From JALOAR01 sp041649615 (GTDB lineage: Bacteria > Patescibacteriota > Minisyncoccia > UBA6257 > Colwellbacteraceae): DNA of 64,000 nt. The notes under the pieces are model-generated. The model did no database searches and was not told the origin of the DNA. It saw only the letters and a program-made list of their open reading frames with translations. Below are positions 32,314-41,854 of this stretch, piece after piece; the stretch's first letter is position 1, and the number at the start of each line of letters is the position of its first letter. A program made the position numbers and the translations under genes. The stretch is from positions 1 to 64,000 of the forward strand of contig JBAZMT010000002.1 of the NCBI GenBank assembly GCA_041649615.1, written 5' to 3'.

Positions 32314-33294
32314 CTAGATTAATCCCATTTTTGATTTCACTTCGCGGAGAGTTTCAGAAGCCAAGACTCTGGCTTTTTCGGCTCCTTCAGAGAGAATATT
32401 CCTCAATCGCTTCGGGTCGGAAGCGATTTCCTTTTGTTTTTCTCTAAATGAAGAAAGAGAATCGGATACGGCTTCGGCCATATTTTCTTTAAATTCTTTA
32501 TAACCGACTCCTTTATGATCGTTAACGATTTTCTTTATCGGAATGCCGGACAGTTCGGAATATATCAATATGAGATTCGCGAGAGCGGGCTTTTTATCGG
32601 GATCGTAAATTATCTCTTTCCCGGAATCAGTGACGGCGGAACGAATTTTTTGTTTGATGTTTTCAGGCGAATCGGAGAGATATAAACAGCCTTTCGGAAA
32701 AGATTTGGACATTTTCTTTTCCGGATTATCAAGACTCTTAATTCTTAATCCTTCAACGAAAATTCCTTTCGGTTCGGGAAAAGTCTTGCCGAATCTCTTA
32801 TTAAAAGTTCTTGCCGTGTCGCGGGCAAGCTCCAAATGCTGTCGCTGGTCTTCACCAACGGGAACGAAAGCTGCCTTATAGGAAAGAATATCAGCGGCCA
32901 TAAGGACGGGATAGTTCAAAAGTCCAGCGCTTGCCGGCTGGCCTTCTTCCACCTTTTCTCGGAATTCAATCATATTTTGAAGCTGTCCTGCGGGCGTAAC
33001 GCAACTTAAAAGCCAGGCAAGATTCGTATGTTCCGAAACATCGGATTGCATGAAAAAAACGGATTTTTCCGGGTCTATTCCCAAAGCGATCAGATCGACG
33101 GCTACCCCGAATATATCAGCTGATTTTTCGCTAACCGAGTATTTTTGGGTCAAGGCGTGATAATCAGCGATGAAATAATAACAGTCGTATTTACCCAAAG
33201 ACTGGAGCGCGAGTGATTGCTTTATCATTCCCAAATAATTGCCGACTTGGAGCTTTCCACTCGGTTTTATGCCGCTAACGACAATCTGTTTCAT
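32314..33294 (-). CDS. trpS: Tryptophanyl-tRNA synthetase
   Basis: A 326-residue class I synthetase of normal bacterial length. Signatures: GIKPSGKLQVGNYLG (HIGH-equivalent VGNY), the tryptophan pocket around QLQNMIEF and NYPVLMAADILSY, VGEDQRQHLELARD, and KKMSKSFP (KMSKS). It charges tRNA-Trp, whose gene is at 12170. TATAAT lies eight bases upstream of the ATG (33303-33308 on this strand). Confidence 0.96.
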   Translation of the reverse strand: MKQIVVSGIKPSGKLQVGNYLGMIKQSLALQSLGKYDCYYFIADYHALTQKYSVSEKSADIFGVAVDLIALGIDPEKSVFFMQSDVSEHTNLAWLLSCVTPAGQLQNMIEFREKVEEGQPASAGLLNYPVLMAADILSYKAAFVPVGEDQRQHLELARDTARTFNKRFGKTFPEPKGIFVEGLRIKSLDNPEKKMSKSFPKGCLYLSDSPENIKQKIRSAVTDSGKEIIYDPDKKPALANLILIYSELSGIPIKKIVNDHKGVGYKEFKENMAEAVSDSLSSFREKQKEIASDPKRLRNILSEGAEKARVLASETLREVKSKMGLI

Positions 33295-33302
33295 TGTTCC
33301 GA

Positions 33303-33308
33303 ATTATA
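33303..33308 (-). promoter_or_regulatory. -10 box of trpS
   Basis: TATAAT on the minus strand, eight bases before the ATG; no ribosome-binding site in between. Confidence 0.45.
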
Positions 33309-33321
33309 AGCCACTTGCGGC

Positions 33322-35091
33322 CTAAACCTCAATTATGACGGGTAAGATCATCGGCCTTCGGTAAGTCTTGTTATAGACAAACTGGCCGATCTGGTCCCGG
33401 AAAAGAGTTTTCAGATAATCGGAGTCCAACTGTTCTTTTCTCGGTATTCGAGAGAGGACGGCTTTTACTTTGGCCCTGATGTCCTCAAGAATTTTTTGGT
33501 TTTCTTTGAGATAAATGAATCCTCTTGAAATGATGTCAGGGTTTTTAACCAGCCGACCGTCTTTGCGGTTAATGGTCGCGATTATCACAATCATTCCTTC
33601 TTGAGCGAGAAGCCGGCGATCGCGAAGAACCACTTCGCCGACGTCTCCCACTCCCAGCCCGTCAACCATAACGTAGGAAGTGGGAAGGGACTCATCCGTC
33701 ATTTTGATGGAATCGGGCTTCATGTTTACAACTTGGCCATTATCGGGAAGAAAAATATTCGTTTTGGAGATGCCGCACTGGACGCCGTTTTGGGCGTTCA
33801 TGGTTCTCATAAAGAGGTATCCGTGAATGGGAATAAAGAACCGAGGTTTCACAATTGAAAGAATGGTTTTAATTTCCTCTTGAGACGCATGTCCGGTGGA
33901 GTGGATATCAATCATTTTAGTGTGGTAAACGAAGGCTCCCTGACGAACCAGGTTGTCCTTTAGCGCTTGAACGCTTCTTTCGTTTCCCGGAATAACAGAA
34001 GAAGAAAAAACGATTGAATCGCCGGCTTTTATGCGGAGAGTCTTATGCTCGCCCGTGACGATCTTCATAAGGCTTGCGTTTGATTCTCCTTGCGCGCCGG
34101 TTGATAAGATAAGGAGCTTCTTATCGTCATACTTTTGGGTTTCCTCAAGAGATATGACGGTACCTTTTTTTATTTTGATGTAGCCGAGCTCTCGGGCTAT
34201 TTCTATATTTTCTTTAATGGAACGTCCGGAGAAGGCCACTTTTTTGTTCAACTTCTCCGCTATTTTGATGATCTCGCCGATGCGGTTCAAAAGCGTGGAG
34301 AAAATGCCGACAATTATCCGACCTTCAGCCTTGAGGAATAATTCTTCCAGATTCTTTTCTACCGTTTTCTCGGGTACCGTCCATCCGGGAGTTTCGGCGT
34401 TCGTGCTGTCTAAAAATATCGTATGGATGTTTTTCTTAGAAATAAGCACGAGCTCGTCAATGTTTTTCGGTTTCCCTGATTCGTCCGCTTCCACTTTAAA
34501 GTCGGCGAAAGTGGCCATGTTACCGACGGGAGTTTTTAAGACAAATCCGGTCGTATCCGGAACGCTGTGAGAAACTCCGAAAAATTCCGCTTCAAAATGC
34601 TTTCCCAAACGAACGATTTCTTTGTCTTTAATTATTCTCACCTCAAGCTTCGGGGCGTTAACGAACTCGCTTTGTCGCTTAACGATCATTTCTTTTGCCA
34701 GCGCAGTTGTATAAATCGGGGGATTACCCAACTTACCTATGATGTAGGGTATCGCTCCTATGTGGTCGAAGTGGGCGTGAGTAACTATCATCGCGCGAAT
34801 ATTCTTCCGCTTCGGTTCAAGAGAAGAAACATTCGGGATAATATAATCAATGCCCGGCGTTTCTTCTTCGGGGAATTGAATGCCGGCGTCAACGATTACA
34901 ATTTCGTCTTCGTATTCAAAGAACGACATGTTCCGGCCGATTTCCTCAAGACCTCCCAAAGCGGCAAACCGCAAGACGCCCCCTTCAGGAGATTTTGCGA
35001 CAAACGTCCCCGAGGAGACTTGTCTTATACTTCCCGGTCGGTGAAAACGCCTTTCCGCGCCGGAATTAGTTTTTTTATATGTTTTTTCCAT
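33322..35091 (-). CDS. rnj: Ribonuclease J
   Basis: A 589-residue metallo-beta-lactamase/beta-CASP ribonuclease. The metal site THAHFDHIG lies at residues 104-112 (H105, H107, D109, H110), followed by FGVSHSVPDTTGF, the beta-CASP motifs, SGHASQEEI and FIPIHGYLFMR, and a C-terminal domain. RNase J has 5'-3' exonuclease and endonuclease activity. With RNase Y at 39045 it gives the Firmicutes-like RNA decay set. The ATG at 35091 is preferred; an in-frame start 30 bases upstream is possible. The N-terminal 40 residues are an Arg/Lys-rich tail. Confidence 0.93.
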   Translation of the reverse strand: MEKTYKKTNSGAERRFHRPGSIRQVSSGTFVAKSPEGGVLRFAALGGLEEIGRNMSFFEYEDEIVIVDAGIQFPEEETPGIDYIIPNVSSLEPKRKNIRAMIVTHAHFDHIGAIPYIIGKLGNPPIYTTALAKEMIVKRQSEFVNAPKLEVRIIKDKEIVRLGKHFEAEFFGVSHSVPDTTGFVLKTPVGNMATFADFKVEADESGKPKNIDELVLISKKNIHTIFLDSTNAETPGWTVPEKTVEKNLEELFLKAEGRIIVGIFSTLLNRIGEIIKIAEKLNKKVAFSGRSIKENIEIARELGYIKIKKGTVISLEETQKYDDKKLLILSTGAQGESNASLMKIVTGEHKTLRIKAGDSIVFSSSVIPGNERSVQALKDNLVRQGAFVYHTKMIDIHSTGHASQEEIKTILSIVKPRFFIPIHGYLFMRTMNAQNGVQCGISKTNIFLPDNGQVVNMKPDSIKMTDESLPTSYVMVDGLGVGDVGEVVLRDRRLLAQEGMIVIIATINRKDGRLVKNPDIISRGFIYLKENQKILEDIRAKVKAVLSRIPRKEQLDSDYLKTLFRDQIGQFVYNKTYRRPMILPVIIEV

Positions 35092-35100
35092 GTTTTTTTC

Positions 35101-35212
35101 TAAAAATATCTCAAAACTCAAATGTTAAATGTCAAAACCACAACCAATTAACTCAAATCTTTAAAGATAGAAGGCTTAAGTTTTGAAATTTGAGTTTTGA
35201 CATTTGAGATAT
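35101..35212. repeat. AT-rich inverted and direct repeat stretch
   Basis: Motifs of the type TCAAAACTCAAATGTCAAAA appear near 35110 and, in inverted orientation, near 35180-35210. Low-complexity intergenic filler between RNase J and tRNA-Leu. Confidence 0.4.
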
Positions 35213-35217
35213 CTCTG

Positions 35218-35299
35218 TGCCGAGAGGGAGAGTCGAACTCCCATGCCTTGCGGCGCTAGCACCTGAAGCTAGTGCGTCTACCAGTTTCGCCATCTCGGC
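35218..35299 (-). tRNA. tRNA-Leu (CAG)
   Basis: Class II tRNA: acceptor GCCGAGA/TCTCGGC, anticodon stem CTAGC/GCTAG with loop TTCAGGT (CAG), long variable arm GCGCCGCAAGGCA, discriminator A. Confidence 0.95.
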
Positions 35300-35314
35300 T
35301 TAATTAAAGAGCGT

Positions 35315-35653
35315 TTATTTTAAGCCTCGTCCTTCGTATTTTTCAAATATGGACCAGAATTTGAGCGGTTGCCATCCTTTATTATGAACTCTGTGAAAGT
35401 CGCCTTTGGGTATTAAGAAAACATTGCCTTTCGTAACTTTTTCTCTCGTCTCACCGATCTCCATTTCTCCTTTTCCGGAGATAAAAACGTAAACTTCTTC
35501 GGCATTTTCATGAGAATGTCCGGTAGTTGATTTGTGAGGATTCAGTTCCGTGAGAGACAGGGTCAGATTACCTAACGTCTTTAAGTCATACACGCGATAA
35601 ACGTCGTTATCTCTTATTAAATCAGCCTTTTTCTTATAGACTCCGAGATCCAT
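35315..35653 (-). CDS. Cupin-domain protein
   Basis: A 112-residue single-domain cupin. Motif 1 is GHSHENAEEVYVFISGKGEME with two His and a Glu as metal ligands; motif 2 is VFLIPKGDFHRVHN with the third His. Such small cupins may be sugar isomerases, dioxygenases or simple sensors, and the sequence alone does not decide. It lies one base from the solute-binding-protein gene and may be in the same operon. A second cupin of different sequence is at 45610. Confidence 0.8.
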   Translation of the reverse strand: MDLGVYKKKADLIRDNDVYRVYDLKTLGNLTLSLTELNPHKSTTGHSHENAEEVYVFISGKGEMEIGETREKVTKGNVFLIPKGDFHRVHNKGWQPLKFWSIFEKYEGRGLK

Positions 35654-37203
35654 TATTTAAATTTTCGGTTTGTGTTTACGTACCACTCTTCTGCGTTGTC
35701 TAACCTGTCGGAAGAAGTAACGGCAACGTCTGCGGCAAAACCTTTTAGGCGAGGAGAAGAGACATAAAGATAGTCAGGGAAGACCGTAAAAACGGCTCCA
35801 ACGTTATCTGTTATAACGGAAGACAGGTCTTGAAGCAAGACGCTTCTCGTTTCGGGATCAGCCTCGGAACGAATATCTTCCATAATCAAATCGGCTTCGC
35901 GATTATTGAAAAGGGCGAGATTAAGACCTGGGTAGAATCGTTTTGAGGAATGCCAAAAGGAATAAAGATCGTCTTTGACGTTTAAGATATTTCCGAAAAG
36001 GAGAGCTTCGTAATCCCTGTTTCTGATGGATTCCTGAATGTCAGCCGACCGGAGAGCGGAAATGTTTACAACCGCTCCTTTGGCTTCCCAGGCTTCTTTG
36101 AGACGCAAAGCCATGGCGGAAAGAGGAGCGATGTCGGGAACGGTAAGTCTGAATTCAAGTCCCGAAAGCGAGGTATCGGTAACTCCTGGTTCAGGGCTTC
36201 CTTGAACAGGGCCGAAAGAAGGTTCGGCGTATCCCGAAAAGACGTCGTTAATTATCTCATCGCGTGGAACGGAAGAGGATAACGCTTTGCGGAGACTCAA
36301 ATTGCGGAATTGAGTTATTAGGCCGGAGTTTAGAAACACGGCGTAATACCTCGAGGAAGGAATGGGATGAACGTTCTTAATAACGGAAATTTGCGAAAGA
36401 AGGCCGGGGTCGGAAGTGGGCAAGCCGTCAATATCTCCGTTGTTGAAAGCTTTAATGAGCTCGCCCTCGTCCGTATAAAACTTGAATGTAAATTCCTTAA
36501 TATAAGGAGCTTTTCCGTGATAATTTTTGTTGGCGACAAGAACGTACTCGCTGATGAATCCGTCTTTTTCTTTTTTGTAGGACTTGTATTTGTAGGGGCC
36601 CGAGCCAACGGGTTCGCGGGCGTAAGACGAAAGACTGAAATTCGCCGGAGGAATGCTTCCGAATATGTGTTTCGGGATAACGACCATGCCTTTTAAGGTT
36701 TCCTCAAAGAAGACGTAAGATGAGGGAAGGGTGAATTTAACTTCCAATTCGCTTATCCTTTGGACGCTTGCTCCGTCAAAACTGACGGAAATGGGCGAAC
36801 GGGATTCCGGATCGGTGATGGTATCAAAAGTGAATATCACATCATCGCTCGTTATTTTTTCGCCATCGCTCCATTTGAGGCCTTCTTTCAAGCGAATAGT
36901 CCATTCTTTAAGAAACGGATCGGGCTTAATGCTTTCGGAAAGTCCCTCCAAATCGTCAAAGACCAATTTTGAAATATCGTGATCCGCTTCATTACTTGAG
37001 ATTATTGGGTTAATAAAAACCGGCTGACCCACTATTCCTTCACGCCAAACTCCGCCATAAGCGGCGACCTGAACGGTTTTGGTGTTTATGAGATAACCGA
37101 CATAAAGAATGATGGCTATCAAAAGAACCGCCGAAACGGCAATGATTGCCACGGCTTCTTTCCTTTTCAGGGATTTGAAGAGTTTTAAGAACCTATAGAA
37201 CAA
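35653..37203 (-). CDS. ABC-type solute-binding protein, family 5 (peptide/nickel type)
   Basis: A 516-residue protein. An N-terminal membrane helix (about residues 17-40, AVAIIAVSAVLLIAIILYVGYLI) anchors it, and there is no lipobox Cys. The rest is a family-5 extracellular solute-binding domain: FDDLEGLSESIKPDPFLKEWTIRLKEGLKWSDGEKITSDDVIFTF and VGSGPYKYKSYKKE. Normally such proteins work with permeases and ATPases, but none is nearby. The start is a TTG inside the end of secG; a GTG 17 codons later is an alternative. Confidence 0.85.
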   Translation of the reverse strand: MFYRFLKLFKSLKRKEAVAIIAVSAVLLIAIILYVGYLINTKTVQVAAYGGVWREGIVGQPVFINPIISSNEADHDISKLVFDDLEGLSESIKPDPFLKEWTIRLKEGLKWSDGEKITSDDVIFTFDTITDPESRSPISVSFDGASVQRISELEVKFTLPSSYVFFEETLKGMVVIPKHIFGSIPPANFSLSSYAREPVGSGPYKYKSYKKEKDGFISEYVLVANKNYHGKAPYIKEFTFKFYTDEGELIKAFNNGDIDGLPTSDPGLLSQISVIKNVHPIPSSRYYAVFLNSGLITQFRNLSLRKALSSSVPRDEIINDVFSGYAEPSFGPVQGSPEPGVTDTSLSGLEFRLTVPDIAPLSAMALRLKEAWEAKGAVVNISALRSADIQESIRNRDYEALLFGNILNVKDDLYSFWHSSKRFYPGLNLALFNNREADLIMEDIRSEADPETRSVLLQDLSSVITDNVGAVFTVFPDYLYVSSPRLKGFAADVAVTSSDRLDNAEEWYVNTNRKFK

Positions 37204-37405
37204 GTTTCAGAATAGAAAGGATTACGAATAGGACGATAAAGGCGGCGGTGATCCAGAGAACGATGTTCTCCATACCTCGCCTTTTTTGGTAAAAAGATTC
37301 GCCTCCGCCAAAAAGACCGCCGACTCCCGAAGATCGGTCCTGAATGAGAACTAAAGCGGTAACGATGATCGGTATTATTATTTGGGCAACAACAATCGCT
37401 TGCAT
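37193..37405 (-). CDS. secG: Preprotein translocase subunit SecG
   Basis: A 70-residue protein with two membrane helices (residues 4-22 and 46-68) around the conserved loop LIQDRSSGVGGLFGGGESFYQKRRG, typical of SecG. It assists SecYE protein export. The ATG at 37405 is used instead of a TTG six bases upstream. The gene overlaps the solute-binding-protein start by 11 bp. Confidence 0.92.
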   Translation of the reverse strand: MQAIVVAQIIIPIIVTALVLIQDRSSGVGGLFGGGESFYQKRRGMENIVLWITAAFIVLFVILSILKLVL

Positions 37406-37468
37406 GTTCAAAGGAGAAATCAGTCCGTTAATAATAGCGTTTTTCCTTAAATAATCAAGGGTGTTAGC

Positions 37469-38983
37469 CTATCCCAAGTAGGAAGTCAGATCTTGTCCAG
37501 TCATTTCGGGGGGTTTAGGGATGCCCATTAACTTAAGTATCGTGGGCGCTATATCGCATAATGAGCCGACCGACAAGCTCTCTTGTCCTTTTATTTCTTC
37601 CGGTGACCGATCTCTCATGAATCGGTTATCCATAACGATGAAAGGGACGGGACTTGCGTTATGTTTCGTGTCTTTCTGACCCGTTTGCGGATCAACCAAT
37701 TTTTCGGCATTGCCGTGATCGGACGTTATGACGAGAGTCGTATTTGTTTTTAAACAGGCGTTTGCGATAAGACCGATTCCTCGGTCTATTATTTCAACTG
37801 CCTTTACGACCGCGTCAAAATTTCCCGTATGGGCGATGATGTCCGGATTGGCGTAATTCGCGAGGATGAATCCGTATGATCCTTCTTCCACCGCGGTCGT
37901 GACGCGATCCGTAATTTCCGCAGCCATCATTTCGGGAAACTGATCGTGGGAAGCGACTTTGTTTGAAGGAATGATGATCCGGAATTCGTTTTGGAAAGGA
38001 TCTTCATCTTCGCCGTTCCAAAAATAAGTCACGTGAGCTTTTTTTTCGCTTTCCGCCACGCGGAGTTGCATTATTCCTTCGCTCGCGATGATTTTAGGCA
38101 AAGGATTCGGGATGGTATCCAGGGAAAAAGCGGCCGGAATGCCGATACCCGGCTCATATTCGGTAAACGAAACGATTTCGGTTTTGGGGAAAGACGTGCG
38201 AAACATTTTGGAGATTTGTTTCATTCGGTCTTTTCTGAAATTGAAGAAAATAACCGAATCGGACGGCTTAACCGACAAATTTTTGCCGAAAGAAGCCGGA
38301 CGGAGAAATTCATCCGTAATGCCCGAGGCGTAACTTTCTCGCACGTAATCGGACGGCGTTATCGTTTTGTCGCTTTCAGCGGTCATGGCTTTAAAAGTGA
38401 ACTCGGTTCTGTCCAAGTGATTGTCTCTATCCATGGCGTAATATCGCCCCGAAAGGCTGCCGATTTTTTCTTCCGGCAGACGGCTCAAAAGTTCCAAACT
38501 TTCTTTTGGCGGACCATCGCGTCCGTCCGTAAAAAGATGAAGTTTGTAATCAACGCCGAGTTTTTCTGCCATGCTTATAAGCGCAGACAAATGTTTGAAG
38601 GAAGAATGCGTGATTCCGGAGCCCAGAAGTCCCACAAGGCATACCGAAGCATTGCGTTGTTTGGCTCCGCCAAAGGCTTCAAGAAATACTTTATTTTCAA
38701 AAAAGGAACCGTTTACGATGGAAGAATCGATCTGAGCGACGCTTTGGTAAATTATCCGTCCGGAACTGATGGTTAAGTGACCGATCTCGCTGTTTCCTTC
38801 TTCGTTCCAAGGGAGACCGACCGCGAGACCGCTTGATTGAAGGCTAAGACAAGGGAAAGAAGCCTTAATTTGGTCTAAATTGGGGAGTTTTGCCACATAA
38901 AGAGGGTTTGTGTTGTCTTTGGGTCCGATTCCCCAGCCGTCAAGAATAATGAGAACTAATTTACGGATATTTGTGTGAGGCAT
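37469..38983 (-). CDS. gpmI: 2,3-bisphosphoglycerate-independent phosphoglycerate mutase
   Basis: A 504-residue alkaline-phosphatase-fold enzyme of lower glycolysis. It shows LIILDGWGIG with the first metal Asp (D15), the phosphoserine in EEGNSEIGHL (S65), DGRDGPPKESL, YYAMDRDNHLDR, the second metal site NYANPDIIAHTGNF and ITSDHGNAE. It interconverts 3- and 2-phosphoglycerate with Mn2+. Length is normal. A TAATAC box lies seven bases before the ATG at 38983. It is divergent from rny. Confidence 0.96.
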   Translation of the reverse strand: MPHTNIRKLVLIILDGWGIGPKDNTNPLYVAKLPNLDQIKASFPCLSLQSSGLAVGLPWNEEGNSEIGHLTISSGRIIYQSVAQIDSSIVNGSFFENKVFLEAFGGAKQRNASVCLVGLLGSGITHSSFKHLSALISMAEKLGVDYKLHLFTDGRDGPPKESLELLSRLPEEKIGSLSGRYYAMDRDNHLDRTEFTFKAMTAESDKTITPSDYVRESYASGITDEFLRPASFGKNLSVKPSDSVIFFNFRKDRMKQISKMFRTSFPKTEIVSFTEYEPGIGIPAAFSLDTIPNPLPKIIASEGIMQLRVAESEKKAHVTYFWNGEDEDPFQNEFRIIIPSNKVASHDQFPEMMAAEITDRVTTAVEEGSYGFILANYANPDIIAHTGNFDAVVKAVEIIDRGIGLIANACLKTNTTLVITSDHGNAEKLVDPQTGQKDTKHNASPVPFIVMDNRFMRDRSPEEIKGQESLSVGSLCDIAPTILKLMGIPKPPEMTGQDLTSYLG

Positions 38984-39044
38984 ATAACGTGTATTAGTAT
39001 TTACGAAGTGAAGGTCATACAAACTAACATTTCAATTTTATCTT

Positions 39045-40568
39045 ATGATTTATCAAATTGCACTCGCCGCAGGAGGGCTTCTAGTAGGCGGCTTATTGGG
39101 TTATTTATTAAGGCAAAGGACGGCTGTTAAATCGGCCAATTCCATAGAGCAGCAAATAAAGCGCAAGTTTGAAGAGGCGGAGACGCAAGTAAAAACGGAG
39201 ATCGGCAAGGCGGAAAAAAGGGCCGAGTCCATATTAGAGGAAGCGAAACAGGAAGAAAAAGAAAGAAAGGCGGCTGTTGAACGGACGGAAGAAAGACTTC
39301 TCAAGAAGGGGGAGCTCTTGGACAAAGATGAAGCGGACTTAAGACAAAAATCGGAGGAACTTAAGGCGCTTTCGGAAAACTTGGACAAGGAATCGGAGGA
39401 ACTTCAGAAGATGAAAGAATCCGTTTCTTTGGAACTTTCCAAAGTAAGCAAGCTTTCGCCAGAAGAAGCCAAAAAAAAGTTATTGGCGGAGGTAAAAGAA
39501 AACAATAAGGAGGAATTACTGGATATATTAACCAAGCTTGAACGGGAGAAAAAAGACGAAATAGAGAAGAAGAGTTTGGACATTATTACGACCGCTCTTC
39601 AACGTTATTCCAGATCGCACATATCGGACATCACGACTACGGTATTTACTCTGCCCTCCGAGGACTTGAAGGGCAAAATAATAGGAAGAGAAGGAAGAAA
39701 TATAAGGGCGCTTGAAAGAATAACTGGCGTGGAGTTCGTAATCGACGAAACGCCGGACACGATTCTCATATCTTCCTTTGATCCGGTTCGGAGAGAAATA
39801 GCGAGACTTACGCTTGAAAAGCTCATTCAGGACGGAAGAATCCAGCCGGCAAAGATAGAAGAAAAAGCCGAAGAGTCCAGAGCGGAAATAGACAAGAGAA
39901 CTCAAGAAATCGGAGAAGAGGCCGTTTATGAAGTGGGAATATTGAATCTTCCGAAGGAAATAGTTCATCTCTTGGGAAGACTTCATTTCCGGACGAGCTA
40001 CGGACAAAACGTTTTGACTCATTCAATGGAAGTGGCGTTTATCGCCGGAATGATGGCCGAGGAATTGGGCATCAACGCCGAAGTAGCAAAGAAAGGAGCG
40101 TTGCTCCACGACATAGGAAAAGCCATTGATTACGAGGTGGCCGGAAATCACGTTGATTTGGGAATAAAAATTTTGAAGAAATACGACGTTCCCGAAGCCG
40201 TGATTGAAGCAATGCAGTCCCATCATGACGACTATCCGTTCGCGAGTCCCGAGGCGTTCATAGTCGCAACGGCCGACATTATTTCGGCCGCAAGACCCGG
40301 GGCAAGGAGGGGAACGCTTGAGCAGTACGTCAAAAGGCTTGAAGACCTGGAAAAGGTGGCTTCTTCCTTTGAAGGAGTCAAAAGCTCCTATGCCGTTTCT
40401 GCTGGCAGGGAGCTTAGAGTGTTCGTAATTCCAGAGAAAATTGACGATTTCGGCGCATTACAGCTCGCGAAAAACATTGCGGGAAAAATTGAATCGGAAA
40501 TGAAGTATCCGGGAGACATCAAGGTGACTATTATTAGAGAAGTCAGGGCCGTTGAATATGCCAGATAG
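39045..40568 (+). CDS. rny: Ribonuclease Y
   Basis: A 507-residue protein: N-terminal membrane helix (residues 2-20), long coiled coil (25-200), KH RNA-binding domain (GKIIGREGRNIRALERITGVEFVID) and HD phosphohydrolase domain (THSMEVAFIAGMMA, LLHDIGKAIDYEV). It is the membrane-bound endonuclease that starts mRNA decay in many bacteria without RNase E. RNase J is also in the window. The ATG follows directly after a T/A-rich stretch with no Shine-Dalgarno sequence. Confidence 0.96.
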   Translation: MIYQIALAAGGLLVGGLLGYLLRQRTAVKSANSIEQQIKRKFEEAETQVKTEIGKAEKRAESILEEAKQEEKERKAAVERTEERLLKKGELLDKDEADLRQKSEELKALSENLDKESEELQKMKESVSLELSKVSKLSPEEAKKKLLAEVKENNKEELLDILTKLEREKKDEIEKKSLDIITTALQRYSRSHISDITTTVFTLPSEDLKGKIIGREGRNIRALERITGVEFVIDETPDTILISSFDPVRREIARLTLEKLIQDGRIQPAKIEEKAEESRAEIDKRTQEIGEEAVYEVGILNLPKEIVHLLGRLHFRTSYGQNVLTHSMEVAFIAGMMAEELGINAEVAKKGALLHDIGKAIDYEVAGNHVDLGIKILKKYDVPEAVIEAMQSHHDDYPFASPEAFIVATADIISAARPGARRGTLEQYVKRLEDLEKVASSFEGVKSSYAVSAGRELRVFVIPEKIDDFGALQLAKNIAGKIESEMKYPGDIKVTIIREVRAVEYAR

Positions 40569-40654
40569 CCAGATAGACCGAAGATTGTGGAAAATCAGCC
40601 TATTTGGTATCATTTCCTAAGGTTTAAAGGTCGACCAAGCTAATCAAGAATATA

Positions 40655-40930
40655 ATGAAGAAACAGGATTTAGTTGAGGCCGTAATGAACGCCGCCCAGA
40701 TTGAGACAAAAAAGCAGGCCGATCAGGCTGTTCAAGCAGTTTTTGACAGCATAGTTAAGGCTATGAGTCGCGGTGAGGATGTTGCTATAACCGGTTTTGG
40801 AACATTCAGAGTCGCAAGAAGAGCGGCAAGAATGGGAATTAATCCGAAGACTGGAGAAAAAATCCAGATAGCCGCTTCCGTTAAACCCAAATTCAGAGCG
40901 GGAAAGCTTCTCAAAGAAGCTGTTCAATAA
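40655..40930 (+). CDS. hup: HU-family DNA-binding protein
   Basis: A 91-residue histone-like protein with the HU/IHF pattern: MKKQDLVEAVMNAAQIETKKQADQAV helices, VAITGFGTFRVARRAARMGINPKTGEKIQI with the DNA-inserting arm, and a short C-terminal helix. It compacts DNA. Single gene followed by a strong terminator. Confidence 0.96.
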   Translation: MKKQDLVEAVMNAAQIETKKQADQAVQAVFDSIVKAMSRGEDVAITGFGTFRVARRAARMGINPKTGEKIQIAASVKPKFRAGKLLKEAVQ

Positions 40931-40945
40931 AACTTTTGGATATAA

Positions 40946-40979
40946 TTAAAAACCGCCCGTTTTGTGGGGCGGTTTTTAA
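40946..40979. terminator. Bidirectional terminator after hup
   Basis: TTAAAAACCGCCC / GGGCGGTTTTTAA with loop GTTTTGTG, T-runs on both strands; between convergent hup and the secreted-protein gene. Confidence 0.85.
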
Positions 40980-40987
40980 TTAACGGT

Positions 40988-41848
40988 TTAAGGCAGCTTC
41001 AATAGCTTTTTAACGGCGGTGCTTATTTTGATGAACTCGGCATATCCCGATTTGAGATTGACTATGGCCGCGGAACAAAGATCTTTAACGGAAGGAATCT
41101 TTTCTTCAGCGATTACGGACTCATCTTCAATCGGGGCAGACATTTCAGCTTCTTCTTTGGGAGCGGGGAGGTATATTTCCCGGATAATCGTGAAAGATCT
41201 CTCTACTAAGGCTCTGGCTCCGTCTATCATTTTTCTCGCCTCGGCCATTTCGGAGACGAACAAATCTTTTTTAATAAGTCCCGCTTTTTCTATTTTTTGA
41301 AGATCATCGTTGATTCTCACCCATCTTTCATTTGCGGTATCGGTGAGTTTTGACGTTTCAAGCACGAAGATGAAATTCAGCGCATCCGTCAGATTATCAT
41401 TGTAGCTTTCATCCCGGTGAGCTTTTACGTCCTTGGCCAAACTCTTAACTTCTTCAAGATTCAAATCGTCCGAAGTTAATTCATCTTCGGCTTCTTTGAA
41501 ATATTTTTCCTCCAAATCAAGCCATTCCAAGATGGAGCTTCTAATGGTCGCAAGATCGCTTTCTTCCTCAATATTCGCTGAATTTAATTTTGTGCGGGCT
41601 GCTTCAACTTCTTTGAGAGAAAGGGAAAGCGCGTCCGCAACCACTTTTTTGCGAGAAGCCAATTCTTCTTCGGGAGACAAGACATTAGCGGCGGCGCTGT
41701 CCTTGGCCTCAATAAGTTCGGTAGTGCTTGAGCTTAGATTCTCCGTGGCAGAAGACAGTTCAGAGGCGTGTGAAACACAAGGGAAAGCAAGCACCGGAAA
41801 AACGGCGAGAAGAGAGATTATTACAGGTTTTTTTATGGAAAATTTCAT
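40988..41848 (-). CDS. Secreted helical protein of the ECF sigma operon
   Basis: A 286-residue protein with a Sec signal peptide (residues 1-28, cleavage after VSHA). The mature part is acidic and almost entirely helical, with coiled-coil-like segments. It resembles DUF5667-type secreted proteins seen next to ECF sigma factors, but I am not certain of the family. Third gene of the operon, six bases after the anti-sigma-like gene. It probably acts outside the membrane as a sensor or target of the stress response. Confidence 0.7.
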   Translation of the reverse strand: MKFSIKKPVIISLLAVFPVLAFPCVSHASELSSATENLSSSTTELIEAKDSAAANVLSPEEELASRKKVVADALSLSLKEVEAARTKLNSANIEEESDLATIRSSILEWLDLEEKYFKEAEDELTSDDLNLEEVKSLAKDVKAHRDESYNDNLTDALNFIFVLETSKLTDTANERWVRINDDLQKIEKAGLIKKDLFVSEMAEARKMIDGARALVERSFTIIREIYLPAPKEEAEMSAPIEDESVIAEEKIPSVKDLCSAAIVNLKSGYAEFIKISTAVKKLLKLP

Positions 41849-41854
41849 TAGAGA